Part shown: piece after piece, positions 27,982-38,440 of the stretch
Layout of the letters: every line of letters starts with the position of its first letter
Numbering within the stretch: the stretch's first letter is position 1
Assembly (NCBI RefSeq): GCF_028649395.1
Contig: NZ_JAQSUW010000017.1
Span: forward strand, 362,904 to 426,903
DNA: 64,000 nucleotides
Origin: Pseudomonas sp. Gutcm_11s
GTDB taxonomy: Bacteria > Pseudomonadota > Gammaproteobacteria > Pseudomonadales > Pseudomonadaceae
Direction of reading: 5' to 3'
Notes under the pieces: model-generated
Databases searched by the model: none
What the model was told of the DNA's origin: nothing
Seen by the model: only the letters and a program-made list of their open reading frames with translations
Translations under genes and position numbers: made by a program

Positions 27982-29049
27982 CTAGGGCAGGGTGTCGGAG
28001 ATGCGCATCTCCAGGTTGCCGCTGACCAGGCAGTTGCGACCCTGCTGCTTGCCGGCATACAGGCGGGCGTCGGCGCAGCGATACAGCTCGTCGGTGGTTA
28101 CGCCATCCTGCGGCCACTGGGCCAGGCCGAAGGTGGCCGAGAGGGCGATGGGCTGCTCGCCATAGTGCAGCGGGTGGCTGCTGATCAGCTCGCGCAGCGC
28201 TTCCACCAGCGGCTTGGCGCTGTCGAGGTCGGTGCTGCGCAACAGCAGGCCGAACTCCTCGCCGCCCAGGCGGCCGAGGGTGTCGGTGACGCGCAGGCGC
28301 TCCAGCAGCAGGTCGCAGATATGGCGCAGGGCATGGTCACCGGCCTCGTGGCCCCAGCGATCATTGACGGCCTTGAAGTGGTCGATGTCCATCAGCACCA
28401 GCACCAGCGGGCTGTCGCTGCGCTGCGCTTCCTGCAGGGCGCGCAGCAGCTCCTGCTTGAAGTGGCCGCGGCTGGCCACGCCGGTCAGCGGGTCGGTCTG
28501 CGCCTGGTGCTCGATCTGCGAGAAGGTCACCGCGCGGCGGGTCTCGTAGAGGTGGACGAAGACCAGGATCAGGGCGCCGCAGAGGATGGCGTTGCCCGCG
28601 TCGATCATCGCGTGCGGGGTCTGCGGCAGCGGATAGCGCCAGTAGTACAGCAGCAGGGCGGTGCCGAGGAACGGCACGGCCAGGCGCAGGCCGCGCTGTT
28701 TGCCGAGCAGCAGGTAGGACAGCAGCGGAATCAGGTAGGTCCAGACGAAGGCGCTGGAGGAGGCCTCCGGCATCAGGGTGATGTAGACCAGGAAGGCGCA
28801 GACCGGTACCAGATAGAGGTAGATCCACAGTTCCAGGTGATGGGTCTTGTAGATGCCGCGCGAGGCCCACAGCAGGGCCGCGCAGACCAGCAGCTCGACG
28901 CTGGCGAACAGGGCGTTGTCGGCGAGGAACTGGAGAATCGAGAAGCCGCCGATGGTCAGGCCAGTAGCGGCGAAGATCAGGCTCATCAACGAGCGCCTTG
29001 CGCTGTCTTCCAGGCCTGTCTGGCGGGGGCCTCTTGGGGGCGGTGGCAT
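27982..29049 (-). CDS. Membrane-bound diguanylate cyclase (GGDEF)
   Basis: A 355-residue protein with about six hydrophobic helices in the first 190 residues, followed by a single GGDEF domain beginning DPLTGVASRGHFKQEL. The active site is GGEEF at residues 262-266 and the I-site is RVTD just before it, so cyclic di-GMP synthesis with product inhibition is expected. The metal-binding DIDHFKAVND segment is intact. The frame continues upstream to 29685, but the ATG at 29049 gives a normal N-terminus and avoids overlap with nfeD. The membrane domain is not one I can name. Confidence 0.87.
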   Translation of the reverse strand: MPPPPRGPRQTGLEDSARRSLMSLIFAATGLTIGGFSILQFLADNALFASVELLVCAALLWASRGIYKTHHLELWIYLYLVPVCAFLVYITLMPEASSSAFVWTYLIPLLSYLLLGKQRGLRLAVPFLGTALLLYYWRYPLPQTPHAMIDAGNAILCGALILVFVHLYETRRAVTFSQIEHQAQTDPLTGVASRGHFKQELLRALQEAQRSDSPLVLVLMDIDHFKAVNDRWGHEAGDHALRHICDLLLERLRVTDTLGRLGGEEFGLLLRSTDLDSAKPLVEALRELISSHPLHYGEQPIALSATFGLAQWPQDGVTTDELYRCADARLYAGKQQGRNCLVSGNLEMRISDTLP

Positions 29050-29177
29050 GGCGTCTTCCGGCTGACGTCTTGGGCTTTGTCGTGCAGGGTAGCCGATTCG
29101 GCCCAGCTGGACAAAAAGTGATCGGTTGGCGAGAGGTCGGGCGACCAGCGCGAAGGCTGGCTGGTCGCCTCGCTCGA

Positions 29178-29624
29178 CTAGAGCGGCTGCACGACCAGCA
29201 GCACGCCGTTCTGACCGGTGACCTGTACTTCGCTGCCGGCCGGCAGGTCGGGGCCGCTGACCAGCCAGAGGGTGTCGCCGGCCTTGATCTTGCCGCGGCC
29301 GCCGACGATGGCTTCGTGCAGGACGAAGTTGCGGCCGACGAACTCGCTGCCGCGACGATTCAGGCCTGGTGCATCCGAGGGCTTGGCCGCGCTGCGCTGG
29401 CGTTGCCACCAGAACACCGCGGTAAGCACCGAGAGCAGGGCGAAGACGAGGAACTGCCAGGCCCAGGGCAGCTCCGGGAACAGGTAGGTGAGCACGCCGA
29501 CCGCGGCGGCGGCCATGCCGATCCACAGCAGGTAGCCGCCAGCGCCGAACACCTCGAGAATCAGCAGCACGGTGCCGAAGGCCAGCCAGTCCCAGAACGA
29601 CAGGTGCTGCAGGTACTCGATCAC
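29178..29624 (-). CDS. NfeD family membrane protein
   Basis: A 148-residue protein with three or four hydrophobic helices (about 10-85) and a C-terminal OB-fold (about 95-148) that includes GRNFVLHEAIVGGRGKIKAGDTLWLVSG. NfeD-type proteins act with stomatin-like SPFH partners in membrane microdomains. The GTG start overlaps the stop of the SPFH gene by four bases, so the pair is translationally coupled, the usual arrangement. Confidence 0.9.
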   Translation of the reverse strand: MIEYLQHLSFWDWLAFGTVLLILEVFGAGGYLLWIGMAAAAVGVLTYLFPELPWAWQFLVFALLSVLTAVFWWQRQRSAAKPSDAPGLNRRGSEFVGRNFVLHEAIVGGRGKIKAGDTLWLVSGPDLPAGSEVQVTGQNGVLLVVQPL

Positions 29625-30544
29625 TTCTTGCCGTCCTTGTCGAAGGTGGCGCGGACGATCTCGCCGATGCCGCCGACGGCGCCAATCACCTGAGTGGCTT
29701 CCAGCGGTATCAGCACCACCTTGCTGTTGTTGGCCGAGGCCAGCTTGCCCAGAGCCTCGACGTACTTCTGCGCGACGAAGTAGTTGACCGCCTGCACGTT
29801 ACCGCCGGCGATGGCCTCGGACACCACGCGGGTCGCCTCGGCCTCGGCCTGGGCAGCCCGCTCGCGGGCCTCGGCCTCGAGGAAGGCGGCCTGGCGCTCA
29901 CCCTCGGCCTCGAGAATCTGCGCCTGTTTCTTGCCCTCGGCGGTGAGGATCTCGGCCTGGCGCTTGCCTTCGGCTTCGAGGATCTGGGCGCGCTTGAGGC
30001 GCTCGGCCTTCATCTGGCTGGCCATGGCCTCGACCAGATCGGCGGGCGGGCTGATGTCCTTGATCTCGATACGGGTGACCTTGATGCCCCAGGGCGCGGT
30101 CGCCTCGTCGACGGTGCGCAGCAGGCGCTCGTTGATCGCGTCACGCTGGCTGAGCATCTGGTCCAGCTCCATCGAGCCGAGCACGGTGCGGATGTTGGTC
30201 ATCACCAGGTTGCGGATGGCGTGCTCCAGGTTGTTCACCTCATAGGCCGCCTGGGCCGAGTTGATTACCTGGAAGAAGCACACCGCATCGATGGTGACGA
30301 TGGCGTTGTCGGCGCTGATCGCCTCCTGCGGCGGGATGTCCAGCACGCTCTCCATGACGTTGAGCTTGCGCCCAATCTTGTCCATCACCGGCACGATGAT
30401 GTTGAGACCCGGCTTGAGTGTGTTGGTGTAGCGGCCGAAGCGCTCCACCGTCCACTCATAGCCCTGCGGTACTACCTTGAAGCCCATGAACACGACGGCC
30501 ACGGCCAGGCCGACGAAGAGAAAGATCACACCACCGACTTCCAT
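29621..30544 (-). CDS. qmcA: SPFH/band-7 stomatin-like protein (QmcA-like)
   Basis: A 307-residue membrane-anchored protein: one N-terminal helix (about 5-22), the SPFH domain starting VVPQGYEWTVERFGRY, then an Ala/Glu-rich coiled coil with repeated ILxAEGxxQA units (about 185-240). The C-terminal part contains YFVAQKYVEALGKLASANNSKVVLIP. Such proteins form large oligomeric cages and organise inner-membrane proteases or other partners. An AAGGAG site precedes the ATG. Coupled to nfeD downstream. Confidence 0.92.
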   Translation of the reverse strand: MEVGGVIFLFVGLAVAVVFMGFKVVPQGYEWTVERFGRYTNTLKPGLNIIVPVMDKIGRKLNVMESVLDIPPQEAISADNAIVTIDAVCFFQVINSAQAAYEVNNLEHAIRNLVMTNIRTVLGSMELDQMLSQRDAINERLLRTVDEATAPWGIKVTRIEIKDISPPADLVEAMASQMKAERLKRAQILEAEGKRQAEILTAEGKKQAQILEAEGERQAAFLEAEARERAAQAEAEATRVVSEAIAGGNVQAVNYFVAQKYVEALGKLASANNSKVVLIPLEATQVIGAVGGIGEIVRATFDKDGKK

Positions 30545-30601
30545 AAAAACTCCTTTTTCGCGGTTGGGTCATGCGGGCAGCGCAGCGCTGCCCGGTTCAG
30601 T

Positions 30602-32386
<1,785 letters not shown>

Positions 32387-32422
32387 GGAGCTCCCTTTGT
32401 TCTGGATGACGGGGCGAGCAGC

Positions 32423-33787
32423 TTATTTCAGCAGCAGCTTCCAGGGTTTGAGCGTCGCCACAGTATGGGCTTGTGCCACGCGTGCGGCCAGCACCTCGGG
32501 ATCGTTGGCCGGGGAGAACAGCGCTTGCAGTTTGCCCAGCTCGCCATACAGGCGATCCAGCTCGGGCAGCTCCGGTACCTGACGGGCCAGGCGCAGCCAG
32601 GCCTGGATGCGCTCGAGGCGCGGCAACTGCTCGGCCAGCCCCTCGGGGAACTGCTGGTAGTGCTTCAGGCGCAGACCCTCGGCCTCTTCGCTCAGCAGGG
32701 TCGGCAGCCAGTTGCCCAGCGCGGCGTTGCCCTGGCGCTGGCCACGGTTGTTGCGCTCGACGGTCCAGGCGCGGGCGAGCAGCCAGCGCGACAGCTGCAG
32801 CGACAGCAGGCCCCAGCGGTTGCCCAGCAGCTCGCCGGCGAACATGGCCGGGCAGTTGTGGCGCAGCGCTTCGTCGTCGCGGCCGGCGGCCAGACGCGGG
32901 CGCCAGTCGGCCAGCAGGGCGTCGAGGCCTTCACGCAGCTCGCGGCTGGAGGCGCGCGGCGCGGCCTGGCCGAGGCTGCTGAGCAGCGCGCGCAGGTCGA
33001 TCAGCTGTTGCAGCCATTGCTCCAGCAGCTTCCAGTGGCCGTTCCAGCGGTATTGCTCGGCCAGGCGCTGGCTGCTGCCCAGCAGGTGCCAGGCGAGGGC
33101 GGCGAAGGCGTCGTCCAGCGTCATTTCGGCGTTCAGCTCAGGCAGCGGCAGGCTCAGGCTGTAGCTGCCGGCGTCGTAAAGGCGATAGCCGCGCTCGGCC
33201 TTGCTGATGTCGCAGGGCATCAGCGGCAGGTCGGCGGCCAGCTCGCAGGCCAGCTCCAGCAGGGCGGCCGGCTCGCCTTCGCGCAGTTCCAGTTCCAGCT
33301 CGCAGATTTCTTCCTCGCCCTCGCCGGCGACCACCTTGCCCAGGTCCAGGGCCGCTTCGATCACAGTCTTGGCCTTGCCACGGCCCCAGGCGATCTCCGC
33401 CTTCTCGCGGACGAAGTCGGTGGTGAAGATCGGTTGCAGGCTCTTCTTGTCCAGTTCGGCCAGGCTGGCCGGCCAGCAGTCGTCGCCGAGCAGCTTGAGG
33501 TCGAGCTTGGCCTTCTTCAGCTGCCAGTCCCACTCGTTACGCTCGGACAGCCCGGCCACGCTCTGGCCGCGACTCTTCAGGGTCTGGATGAACTGCTCGC
33601 CATCGCGGCGTAGACGCAGGGCGACCTTGGCCCCGGCCAGGTCGCGCTCGGCGGTGTCGTAGTACTGATTGAACAGCTCGTGGGTCTGCCAGCCGGACTT
33701 GTTGCGCTTCTTCAGCAGCGGGTGGTCGCGCAGGGCGGCGAGGGTTTCGCGGCTGGCGCGCAGCTTGATCTCGGTTTCTTTGGCCAT
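32423..33787 (-). CDS. ygiF: Inorganic triphosphatase (CYTH-CHAD protein)
   Basis: A 454-residue protein with an N-terminal CYTH tunnel domain (about 1-205) and a C-terminal helical CHAD domain (about 215-450). The CYTH signature ExExK appears as ETEIK at residues 4-8, with charged strand residues such as KVALRLRRDGEQFIQTLKSRG lining the tunnel. E. coli YgiF of the same layout hydrolyses inorganic triphosphate; CHAD domains bind polyphosphate. It lies downstream of a phosphate transporter gene on the same strand, separated by a terminator. Confidence 0.9.
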   Translation of the reverse strand: MAKETEIKLRASRETLAALRDHPLLKKRNKSGWQTHELFNQYYDTAERDLAGAKVALRLRRDGEQFIQTLKSRGQSVAGLSERNEWDWQLKKAKLDLKLLGDDCWPASLAELDKKSLQPIFTTDFVREKAEIAWGRGKAKTVIEAALDLGKVVAGEGEEEICELELELREGEPAALLELACELAADLPLMPCDISKAERGYRLYDAGSYSLSLPLPELNAEMTLDDAFAALAWHLLGSSQRLAEQYRWNGHWKLLEQWLQQLIDLRALLSSLGQAAPRASSRELREGLDALLADWRPRLAAGRDDEALRHNCPAMFAGELLGNRWGLLSLQLSRWLLARAWTVERNNRGQRQGNAALGNWLPTLLSEEAEGLRLKHYQQFPEGLAEQLPRLERIQAWLRLARQVPELPELDRLYGELGKLQALFSPANDPEVLAARVAQAHTVATLKPWKLLLK

Positions 33788-33819
33788 TTCGGGACTCTCT
33801 GAGCAATTCGAAAAACAAC

Positions 33820-33841
33820 AAGGCCGCCCGTGGGCGGCCTT
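33820..33841 (-). terminator. Intrinsic terminator of the pit gene
   Basis: AAGGCCGCCC, two bases, GGGCGGCCTT. Read on the minus strand it is followed by GTTGTTTTT, so it ends transcription of the phosphate transporter gene before the CYTH gene. Confidence 0.85.
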
Positions 33842-33860
33842 GTCATGCGGCGGGCGGTGT

Positions 33861-35333
33861 TCAGACGAACAGCTTCACGCCCAGCCAGAACAGACCTGCG
33901 GACAGCAGGATGGTGGCCGGCAGGGTCAGCACCCAGGCCATCAGGATATTGCGCACTGTACCGAATTGCAGGCCGCTCTTGTTGGCGACCATGGTGCCGG
34001 CGACGCCGGACGACAATACGTGGGTGGTCGACACCGGCAGGCTGTAGATGTTGGCCATGCCGATGGCGATGGACGCGGTGATCTGCGCGCTCATGCCCTG
34101 GGCGTAGGTCATGCCCTGCTTGCCGATCTTCTCGCCGACGGTCAGTACCACGCGCTTCCAGCCGACCATGGTGCCGATGCCCAGCGCCAGGGCCACGGCG
34201 AAGATCACCCAGGTCGGGGCGTATTCGGTGGTGGCGGTGAGGTCCTTGCGCAGCTTCTCGAGGTCGGCCTTCTCGCGCTTGGGCAGGCCTTCGAGCTTGC
34301 CGACCTTCTTCGCGGTGTCGTCCAAGCACAGCAGGTAGCGGCGTACCTGGGTGCGCTTCTCGTTGTCCATCTGGTTGTAGTCGGTGACGCCGCTCAGGTC
34401 CTGCAGCAGGGCGACGATGGTCGGCTCGGTCAGCTTGGCATCGCAGCGGAATTGCTGGGGCATCTCGGCAGTGTTGTTCTTGCCGAGGGCCAGGTACTCG
34501 CTCAGCGAGTCGTGGTTGCGGCTGTAGAACTGCTGCAGATGCTGGGCGGCGTCGCGGGTACGCTCGATCTGGTAGGTGGTGCTATTGAGGTCGAGGACGA
34601 ACTTGGCCGGGACGATGCCGATCAGCACCAGCATGATCAGGCCGATACCCTTCTGGCCGTCGTTGGAGCCGTGCACGAAGCTCACGCCCATGGCGGAGGC
34701 GATCAGCACCACGCGGTTCCAGAACGGCGGCTTTTTCTTGCCCTTGATTTCCTTACGGCTCTCCGGCGTCTCGTGCATCTTCGAGTCGGCGAAGGCGCGG
34801 CGCAGGCCGATCAGGATCAGCGCGGCGACGGCGAAGCCGGCCAGCGGCGAGAGCAGCAGGGACAGGCCGATGTCGATCGCCTTCTGCCAGTTCACCCCGT
34901 CGGCCAGCGGCACGTGGGTGAGCAGGGCGTTGGCCAGGCCGACACCGAGGATCGAGCCGATCAGGGTGTGCGAGCTGGAGGCGGGGATGCCGAAGTACCA
35001 GGTGCCCAGGTTCCAGGCGATGGCCGCGCTGAGCAGGGAGAACACCATCACCAGGCCGTGGGCGGTGTTGACGTTGATCAGCAACTCAACCGGCAGCAGG
35101 TGGACGATGGCGTAGGCCACGCCGATGCCGCCGAGGACCACGCCGAGGAAGTTGAAGATGCCGGAGGCGATCACCGCCAGGTGCGGCGGCATCGCCTTGG
35201 TGTAGATCACCGTGGCCACCGCGTTGGCGGTGTCGTGGAAACCGTTGATGAATTCGAAGGTCAGGACAAAGGCGAGGGCCAGCACCAGACTGATGGCAAC
35301 CCAGGCATCGAGCCCGCTGAATATCTCGAACAT
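33861..35333 (-). CDS. pit: Low-affinity inorganic phosphate transporter (Pit family)
   Basis: A 490-residue inner-membrane metal-phosphate:H+ symporter. The two inverted-repeat signature segments are FEFINGFHDTANAVATVIYTKAM near the N-terminus and GMSAQITASIAIGMANIYSLPVSTTHVLSSGVAGTM near the C-terminus. GIPASSSHTLIGSILGVGLAN is also characteristic. A soluble loop of about 190 residues (about 225-390) separates the halves, as in E. coli PitA. The frame runs far upstream, but the ATG at 35333 is the family start. No DUF47/PhoU-like partner gene is adjacent. Confidence 0.94.
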   Translation of the reverse strand: MFEIFSGLDAWVAISLVLALAFVLTFEFINGFHDTANAVATVIYTKAMPPHLAVIASGIFNFLGVVLGGIGVAYAIVHLLPVELLINVNTAHGLVMVFSLLSAAIAWNLGTWYFGIPASSSHTLIGSILGVGLANALLTHVPLADGVNWQKAIDIGLSLLLSPLAGFAVAALILIGLRRAFADSKMHETPESRKEIKGKKKPPFWNRVVLIASAMGVSFVHGSNDGQKGIGLIMLVLIGIVPAKFVLDLNSTTYQIERTRDAAQHLQQFYSRNHDSLSEYLALGKNNTAEMPQQFRCDAKLTEPTIVALLQDLSGVTDYNQMDNEKRTQVRRYLLCLDDTAKKVGKLEGLPKREKADLEKLRKDLTATTEYAPTWVIFAVALALGIGTMVGWKRVVLTVGEKIGKQGMTYAQGMSAQITASIAIGMANIYSLPVSTTHVLSSGVAGTMVANKSGLQFGTVRNILMAWVLTLPATILLSAGLFWLGVKLFV

Positions 35334-35501
35334 GACGTTTTCGTGACCGGAAAAAGGGGCGCGAAGTATGCCAGATGGCGGGAACTTTCGCTCGGCGGCA
35401 CGTTTCCGAACGTGTCGGCTCGGACGAAAGGTCGTGCCGGCGCGGCGTAGGCAGGGGCCGCCGGCCTCTCTATGATGGGCGCAGAACGATGGAGACACGC
35501 C

Positions 35502-36641
35502 ATGCCGCTTCCCTCTCTCAAGGATCAGTTCGCCGCACTGATCGCCACGCCCTCGGTGAGCTGCACCCAGCCCGGCTGGGATCAGTCCAATCGCGCGGTG
35601 ATCGAGCTGCTGGCTGGCTGGCTGGGTGATCTCGGCTTCGCCTGCGAGATCCAGGAGGTGGCGCCGGGCAAGGCCAACCTGCTGGCCACCTACGGCAGCG
35701 GTCCCGGCGGCCTGGTGCTGGCCGGGCACAGCGATACCGTGCCGTTCGATGCCGCGCTGTGGCAGAACGACCCGCTCAAGCTGACCGAGCAGGGCGATCG
35801 CTGGGTCGGCCTCGGCGTGTGCGACATGAAGGGCTTCTTCCCGCTGGTGGTCGAGGCGGTGCGCGGTCTGCTCGATCAGCCGTTCAAGCAGCCGCTGCTG
35901 GTGCTGGCTACCTGCGACGAAGAGAGCTCGATGGCCGGTGCCCGCGCTCTGGCCGACGCCGGTCGCCCGCTGGGCCGCGCCGCGGTGATCGGTGAGCCGA
36001 CCGGCCTCAAGCCGATCCGCCTGCACAAGGGCGTGATGATGGAGCGCATCGATATCCTCGGGCAGAGCGGCCACAGCTCCGACCCCAGCCTCGGCCACAG
36101 CGCCCTCGAAGCCATGCAGGATGTGATGGGCGAGCTGCGCGCCCTGCGTGCCCAGTGGCAGCGCGAGTTCAGCAACCCGCAGTTCGGCGTGCCGCAACCG
36201 ACGTTGAACCTCGGCTGCATCCACGGCGGCGACAACCCCAATCGTATCTGCGGCCAGTGCGCCCTGGAGTTCGACCTGCGACCGCTGCCGGGCATGGACC
36301 CGGAGCAGCTGCGTGCGGCTATCCGCGCCAAGCTGCAGCCGCTGGCCGAGCGGCACCAGGTGAAGATCGACTACGCGCCGCTGTTCGCCAACGTGCCGCC
36401 CTTCGAGCAGTCCGCCGACAGCGAACTGGTGCGCCTGGCCGAGAAGCTCACCGGGCATGCGGCGCAGGCGGTGGCATTCGGCACCGAAGCCCCGTATCTT
36501 CAGCAGCTCGGCTGCGAGACCATCGTGCTCGGCCCGGGCGACATCGCCTGTGCCCACCAGCCGGGTGAATTCCTCGAGCTGGCGCGCATCGAACCTACCG
36601 TGGTTCTGCTGCGCCAGCTGATCCAGCACTACTGCCTATGA
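35502..36641 (+). CDS. argE: Acetylornithine deacetylase
   Basis: A 379-residue M20-family metallohydrolase that removes acetate from N2-acetylornithine in arginine synthesis. Metal ligands are seen as His in AGHSDTVPFD, Asp in GVCDMKGFF, Glu in DEESSMAGA and Glu in GEPTGLKP; the dimerisation-domain His is in GHSSDPSLG. The frame is open to 35472, but the ATG at 35502 has GGAG 8 bases upstream. Divergent from pit and followed by argA. Confidence 0.94.
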   Translation: MPLPSLKDQFAALIATPSVSCTQPGWDQSNRAVIELLAGWLGDLGFACEIQEVAPGKANLLATYGSGPGGLVLAGHSDTVPFDAALWQNDPLKLTEQGDRWVGLGVCDMKGFFPLVVEAVRGLLDQPFKQPLLVLATCDEESSMAGARALADAGRPLGRAAVIGEPTGLKPIRLHKGVMMERIDILGQSGHSSDPSLGHSALEAMQDVMGELRALRAQWQREFSNPQFGVPQPTLNLGCIHGGDNPNRICGQCALEFDLRPLPGMDPEQLRAAIRAKLQPLAERHQVKIDYAPLFANVPPFEQSADSELVRLAEKLTGHAAQAVAFGTEAPYLQQLGCETIVLGPGDIACAHQPGEFLELARIEPTVVLLRQLIQHYCL

Positions 36642-36753
36642 CCCGTTCAGCCATGCGAGGCGTGCCGATGTTGCGACGACGCTAGACCGACCTTTGCTTC
36701 TCCTCATGGAGAAGGCACTTCATCGCTCGTCCGTCTTTGCCTACAGGCCGCCC

Positions 36754-38052
36754 ATGCACGACTACGTCAACTGGCTCCGCCACGCTTCGCCCTACATCAA
36801 CGCCCACCGGGACTGCACCTTCGTGGTCATGCTGCCCGGCGAGGGCGTGGAACACCCGAATTTCGGCAACATCGTCCACGACCTGGTGCTGCTGCACAGC
36901 CTCGGCGTGCGCCTGGTGCTGGTGCACGGCTCGCGCCCGCAGATCGAGGCGCGCCTGGCCGAGCGTGGCCTGACGCCGCGCTACCATCGCGACCTGCGCA
37001 TTACCGACGGCCCGACCCTGGACTGCGTGATCGACGCCGTCGGCCGCCTGCGCATCGCCATCGAGGCGCGCCTGTCGATGGACATGGCCGCCTCGCCGAT
37101 GCAGGGCTCGCGCCTGCGCGTGTCCGGCGGCAACTTCGTCACCGCGCGGCCGATCGGCGTGGTCGATGGCATCGACTACCACCACACCGGCGAAGTGCGC
37201 CGGGTCGACCGCAAGGGCATCGGCCGCCTGCTCGACGAGCGCAGCATTGTGCTGCTCTCGGCGCTCGGCTACTCGCCCACCGGGGAGATCTTCAACCTGG
37301 CCTGCGAGGACGTCGCCACCCGCGCCGCCATTGACCTGCAGGCCGACAAGCTGCTGCTGTTCAGCGCCGAGCGTGGCCTGATCGACGAGAGCGGCAAGCT
37401 GGTGCGCGAGCTGCGGCCACAGCAGGTACCGGCGCACCTGGTGCGCCTGGGCAGCTGCTACCAGGCCGAGCTGCTCGATGCCGCTGCCCAGGCCTGCCGC
37501 GCCGGGGTCAAGCGCAGCCATATCGTCAGCTACATGGAAGACGGCTCGCTGCTCACCGAGCTGTTCACCCGCGACGGTGGCGGCACCCTGGTCGACCAGG
37601 AGCAGTTCGAATCGCTGCGCGAGGCGACCATCGAGGACGTCGGCGGCCTGATCGAGCTGATCACTCCGCTGGAGGACCAGGGCATCCTGGTGCGCCGTTC
37701 GCGCGAAGTGCTGGAGCGCGAGATCGGCCAGTTCAGCATCGTCGAGCGCGACGGCCTGATCATCGCCTGCGCCGCGCTGTACCCGATCGCCGATTCGGAG
37801 ACCGGCGAGCTGGCCTGCCTGGCGGTGAATCCCGAGTACCGCCACGGTGGCCGCGGCGACGAGCTGCTCGAGCGCATCGAAGAGCGCGCCAGGGCGCTGG
37901 GGCTGAAGACCCTGTTCGTGCTCACCACCCGCACTGCCCACTGGTTCCAGGAGCGCGGCTTCGAGGCCAGCGGCGTGGAGCGCCTGCCGGTGGCACGGGC
38001 GTCGCTGTACAACTATCAGCGCAACTCGAAGATCTTCGAGAAGGCGCTCTAG
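36754..38052 (+). CDS. argA: Amino-acid N-acetyltransferase (N-acetylglutamate synthase)
   Basis: A 432-residue enzyme that acetylates glutamate with acetyl-CoA as the first step of arginine synthesis. The N-terminal amino-acid-kinase-like domain (about 1-290) includes LVLVHGSRPQIEARLAERG and serves arginine feedback inhibition. The C-terminal GNAT domain has LACLAVNPEYRHGGRGDELLERIE (acetyl-CoA loop) and the end HWFQERGFEASGVERLP. Length equals the Pseudomonas form. A bidirectional terminator follows. Confidence 0.96.
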   Translation: MHDYVNWLRHASPYINAHRDCTFVVMLPGEGVEHPNFGNIVHDLVLLHSLGVRLVLVHGSRPQIEARLAERGLTPRYHRDLRITDGPTLDCVIDAVGRLRIAIEARLSMDMAASPMQGSRLRVSGGNFVTARPIGVVDGIDYHHTGEVRRVDRKGIGRLLDERSIVLLSALGYSPTGEIFNLACEDVATRAAIDLQADKLLLFSAERGLIDESGKLVRELRPQQVPAHLVRLGSCYQAELLDAAAQACRAGVKRSHIVSYMEDGSLLTELFTRDGGGTLVDQEQFESLREATIEDVGGLIELITPLEDQGILVRRSREVLEREIGQFSIVERDGLIIACAALYPIADSETGELACLAVNPEYRHGGRGDELLERIEERARALGLKTLFVLTTRTAHWFQERGFEASGVERLPVARASLYNYQRNSKIFEKAL

Positions 38053-38065
38053 GCGCCACTGAAAT

Positions 38066-38094
38066 AAAAAGGGCCGCGATTGCGGCCCTTTTTT
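38066..38094. terminator. Bidirectional intrinsic terminator after argA
   Basis: AAAAAGGGCCGC, GATT, GCGGCCCTTTTTT: a stem with A and T runs on both flanks, between the convergent argA and RMF-like genes. Confidence 0.9.
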
Positions 38095-38111
38095 CATTCG
38101 GGGTGAAAAAA

Positions 38112-38309
38112 TCAGGCGCTGCGCCGCTGATGCTGGGTGTACTGCTCGTTGCCGTCGTCCCAGCCGGCCTCCCAGGCGGCGGCCAGCACTTCGGCAGGGT
38201 AGGGTTGAGCATGCTGCGGCTGGCCGGTGAGTCCGGCCATATAGCCTTGCTGGTAGGCCTTGTTCAGGCTTTCCAGGCTCCAGTCGTGGTTGTCTTCGGC
38301 GGGCGTCAT
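38112..38309 (-). CDS. Small RMF-like protein (ribosome modulation factor-type motif)
   Basis: A 65-residue soluble protein whose centre, AYQQGYMAGLTG, followed by YPAEVLAAAWEAGWDDG, has the same layout as ribosome modulation factor (RGYQAGxxG...W..GW). RMF pairs 70S ribosomes into inactive 100S dimers in stationary phase; this protein is acidic rather than basic, so the same function is not assured. The start is uncertain: ATG at 38309 lacks a clear ribosome site, while an in-frame GTG at 38336 would add nine residues. Confidence 0.6.
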   Translation of the reverse strand: MTPAEDNHDWSLESLNKAYQQGYMAGLTGQPQHAQPYPAEVLAAAWEAGWDDGNEQYTQHQRRSA

Positions 38310-38440
38310 GGCGGTGGCCAATGCGGGTTTCCCCACAGGCTAGCCCTTGGCGCGGCCGCCGACGTGCCGCTGGTCAGGGCCGAGCGGTCGGCGTGGCGGT
38401 TTTGTGACGGAGTCCCGCTAGACGCGCCAGGTGCCTGATT

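Noticed and set aside
35334..36629. N-terminal extension of the pit reading frame across the divergent argE gene
   Set aside because: The extension overlaps all of argE on the other strand and has no homology; the Pit family start is at 35333.
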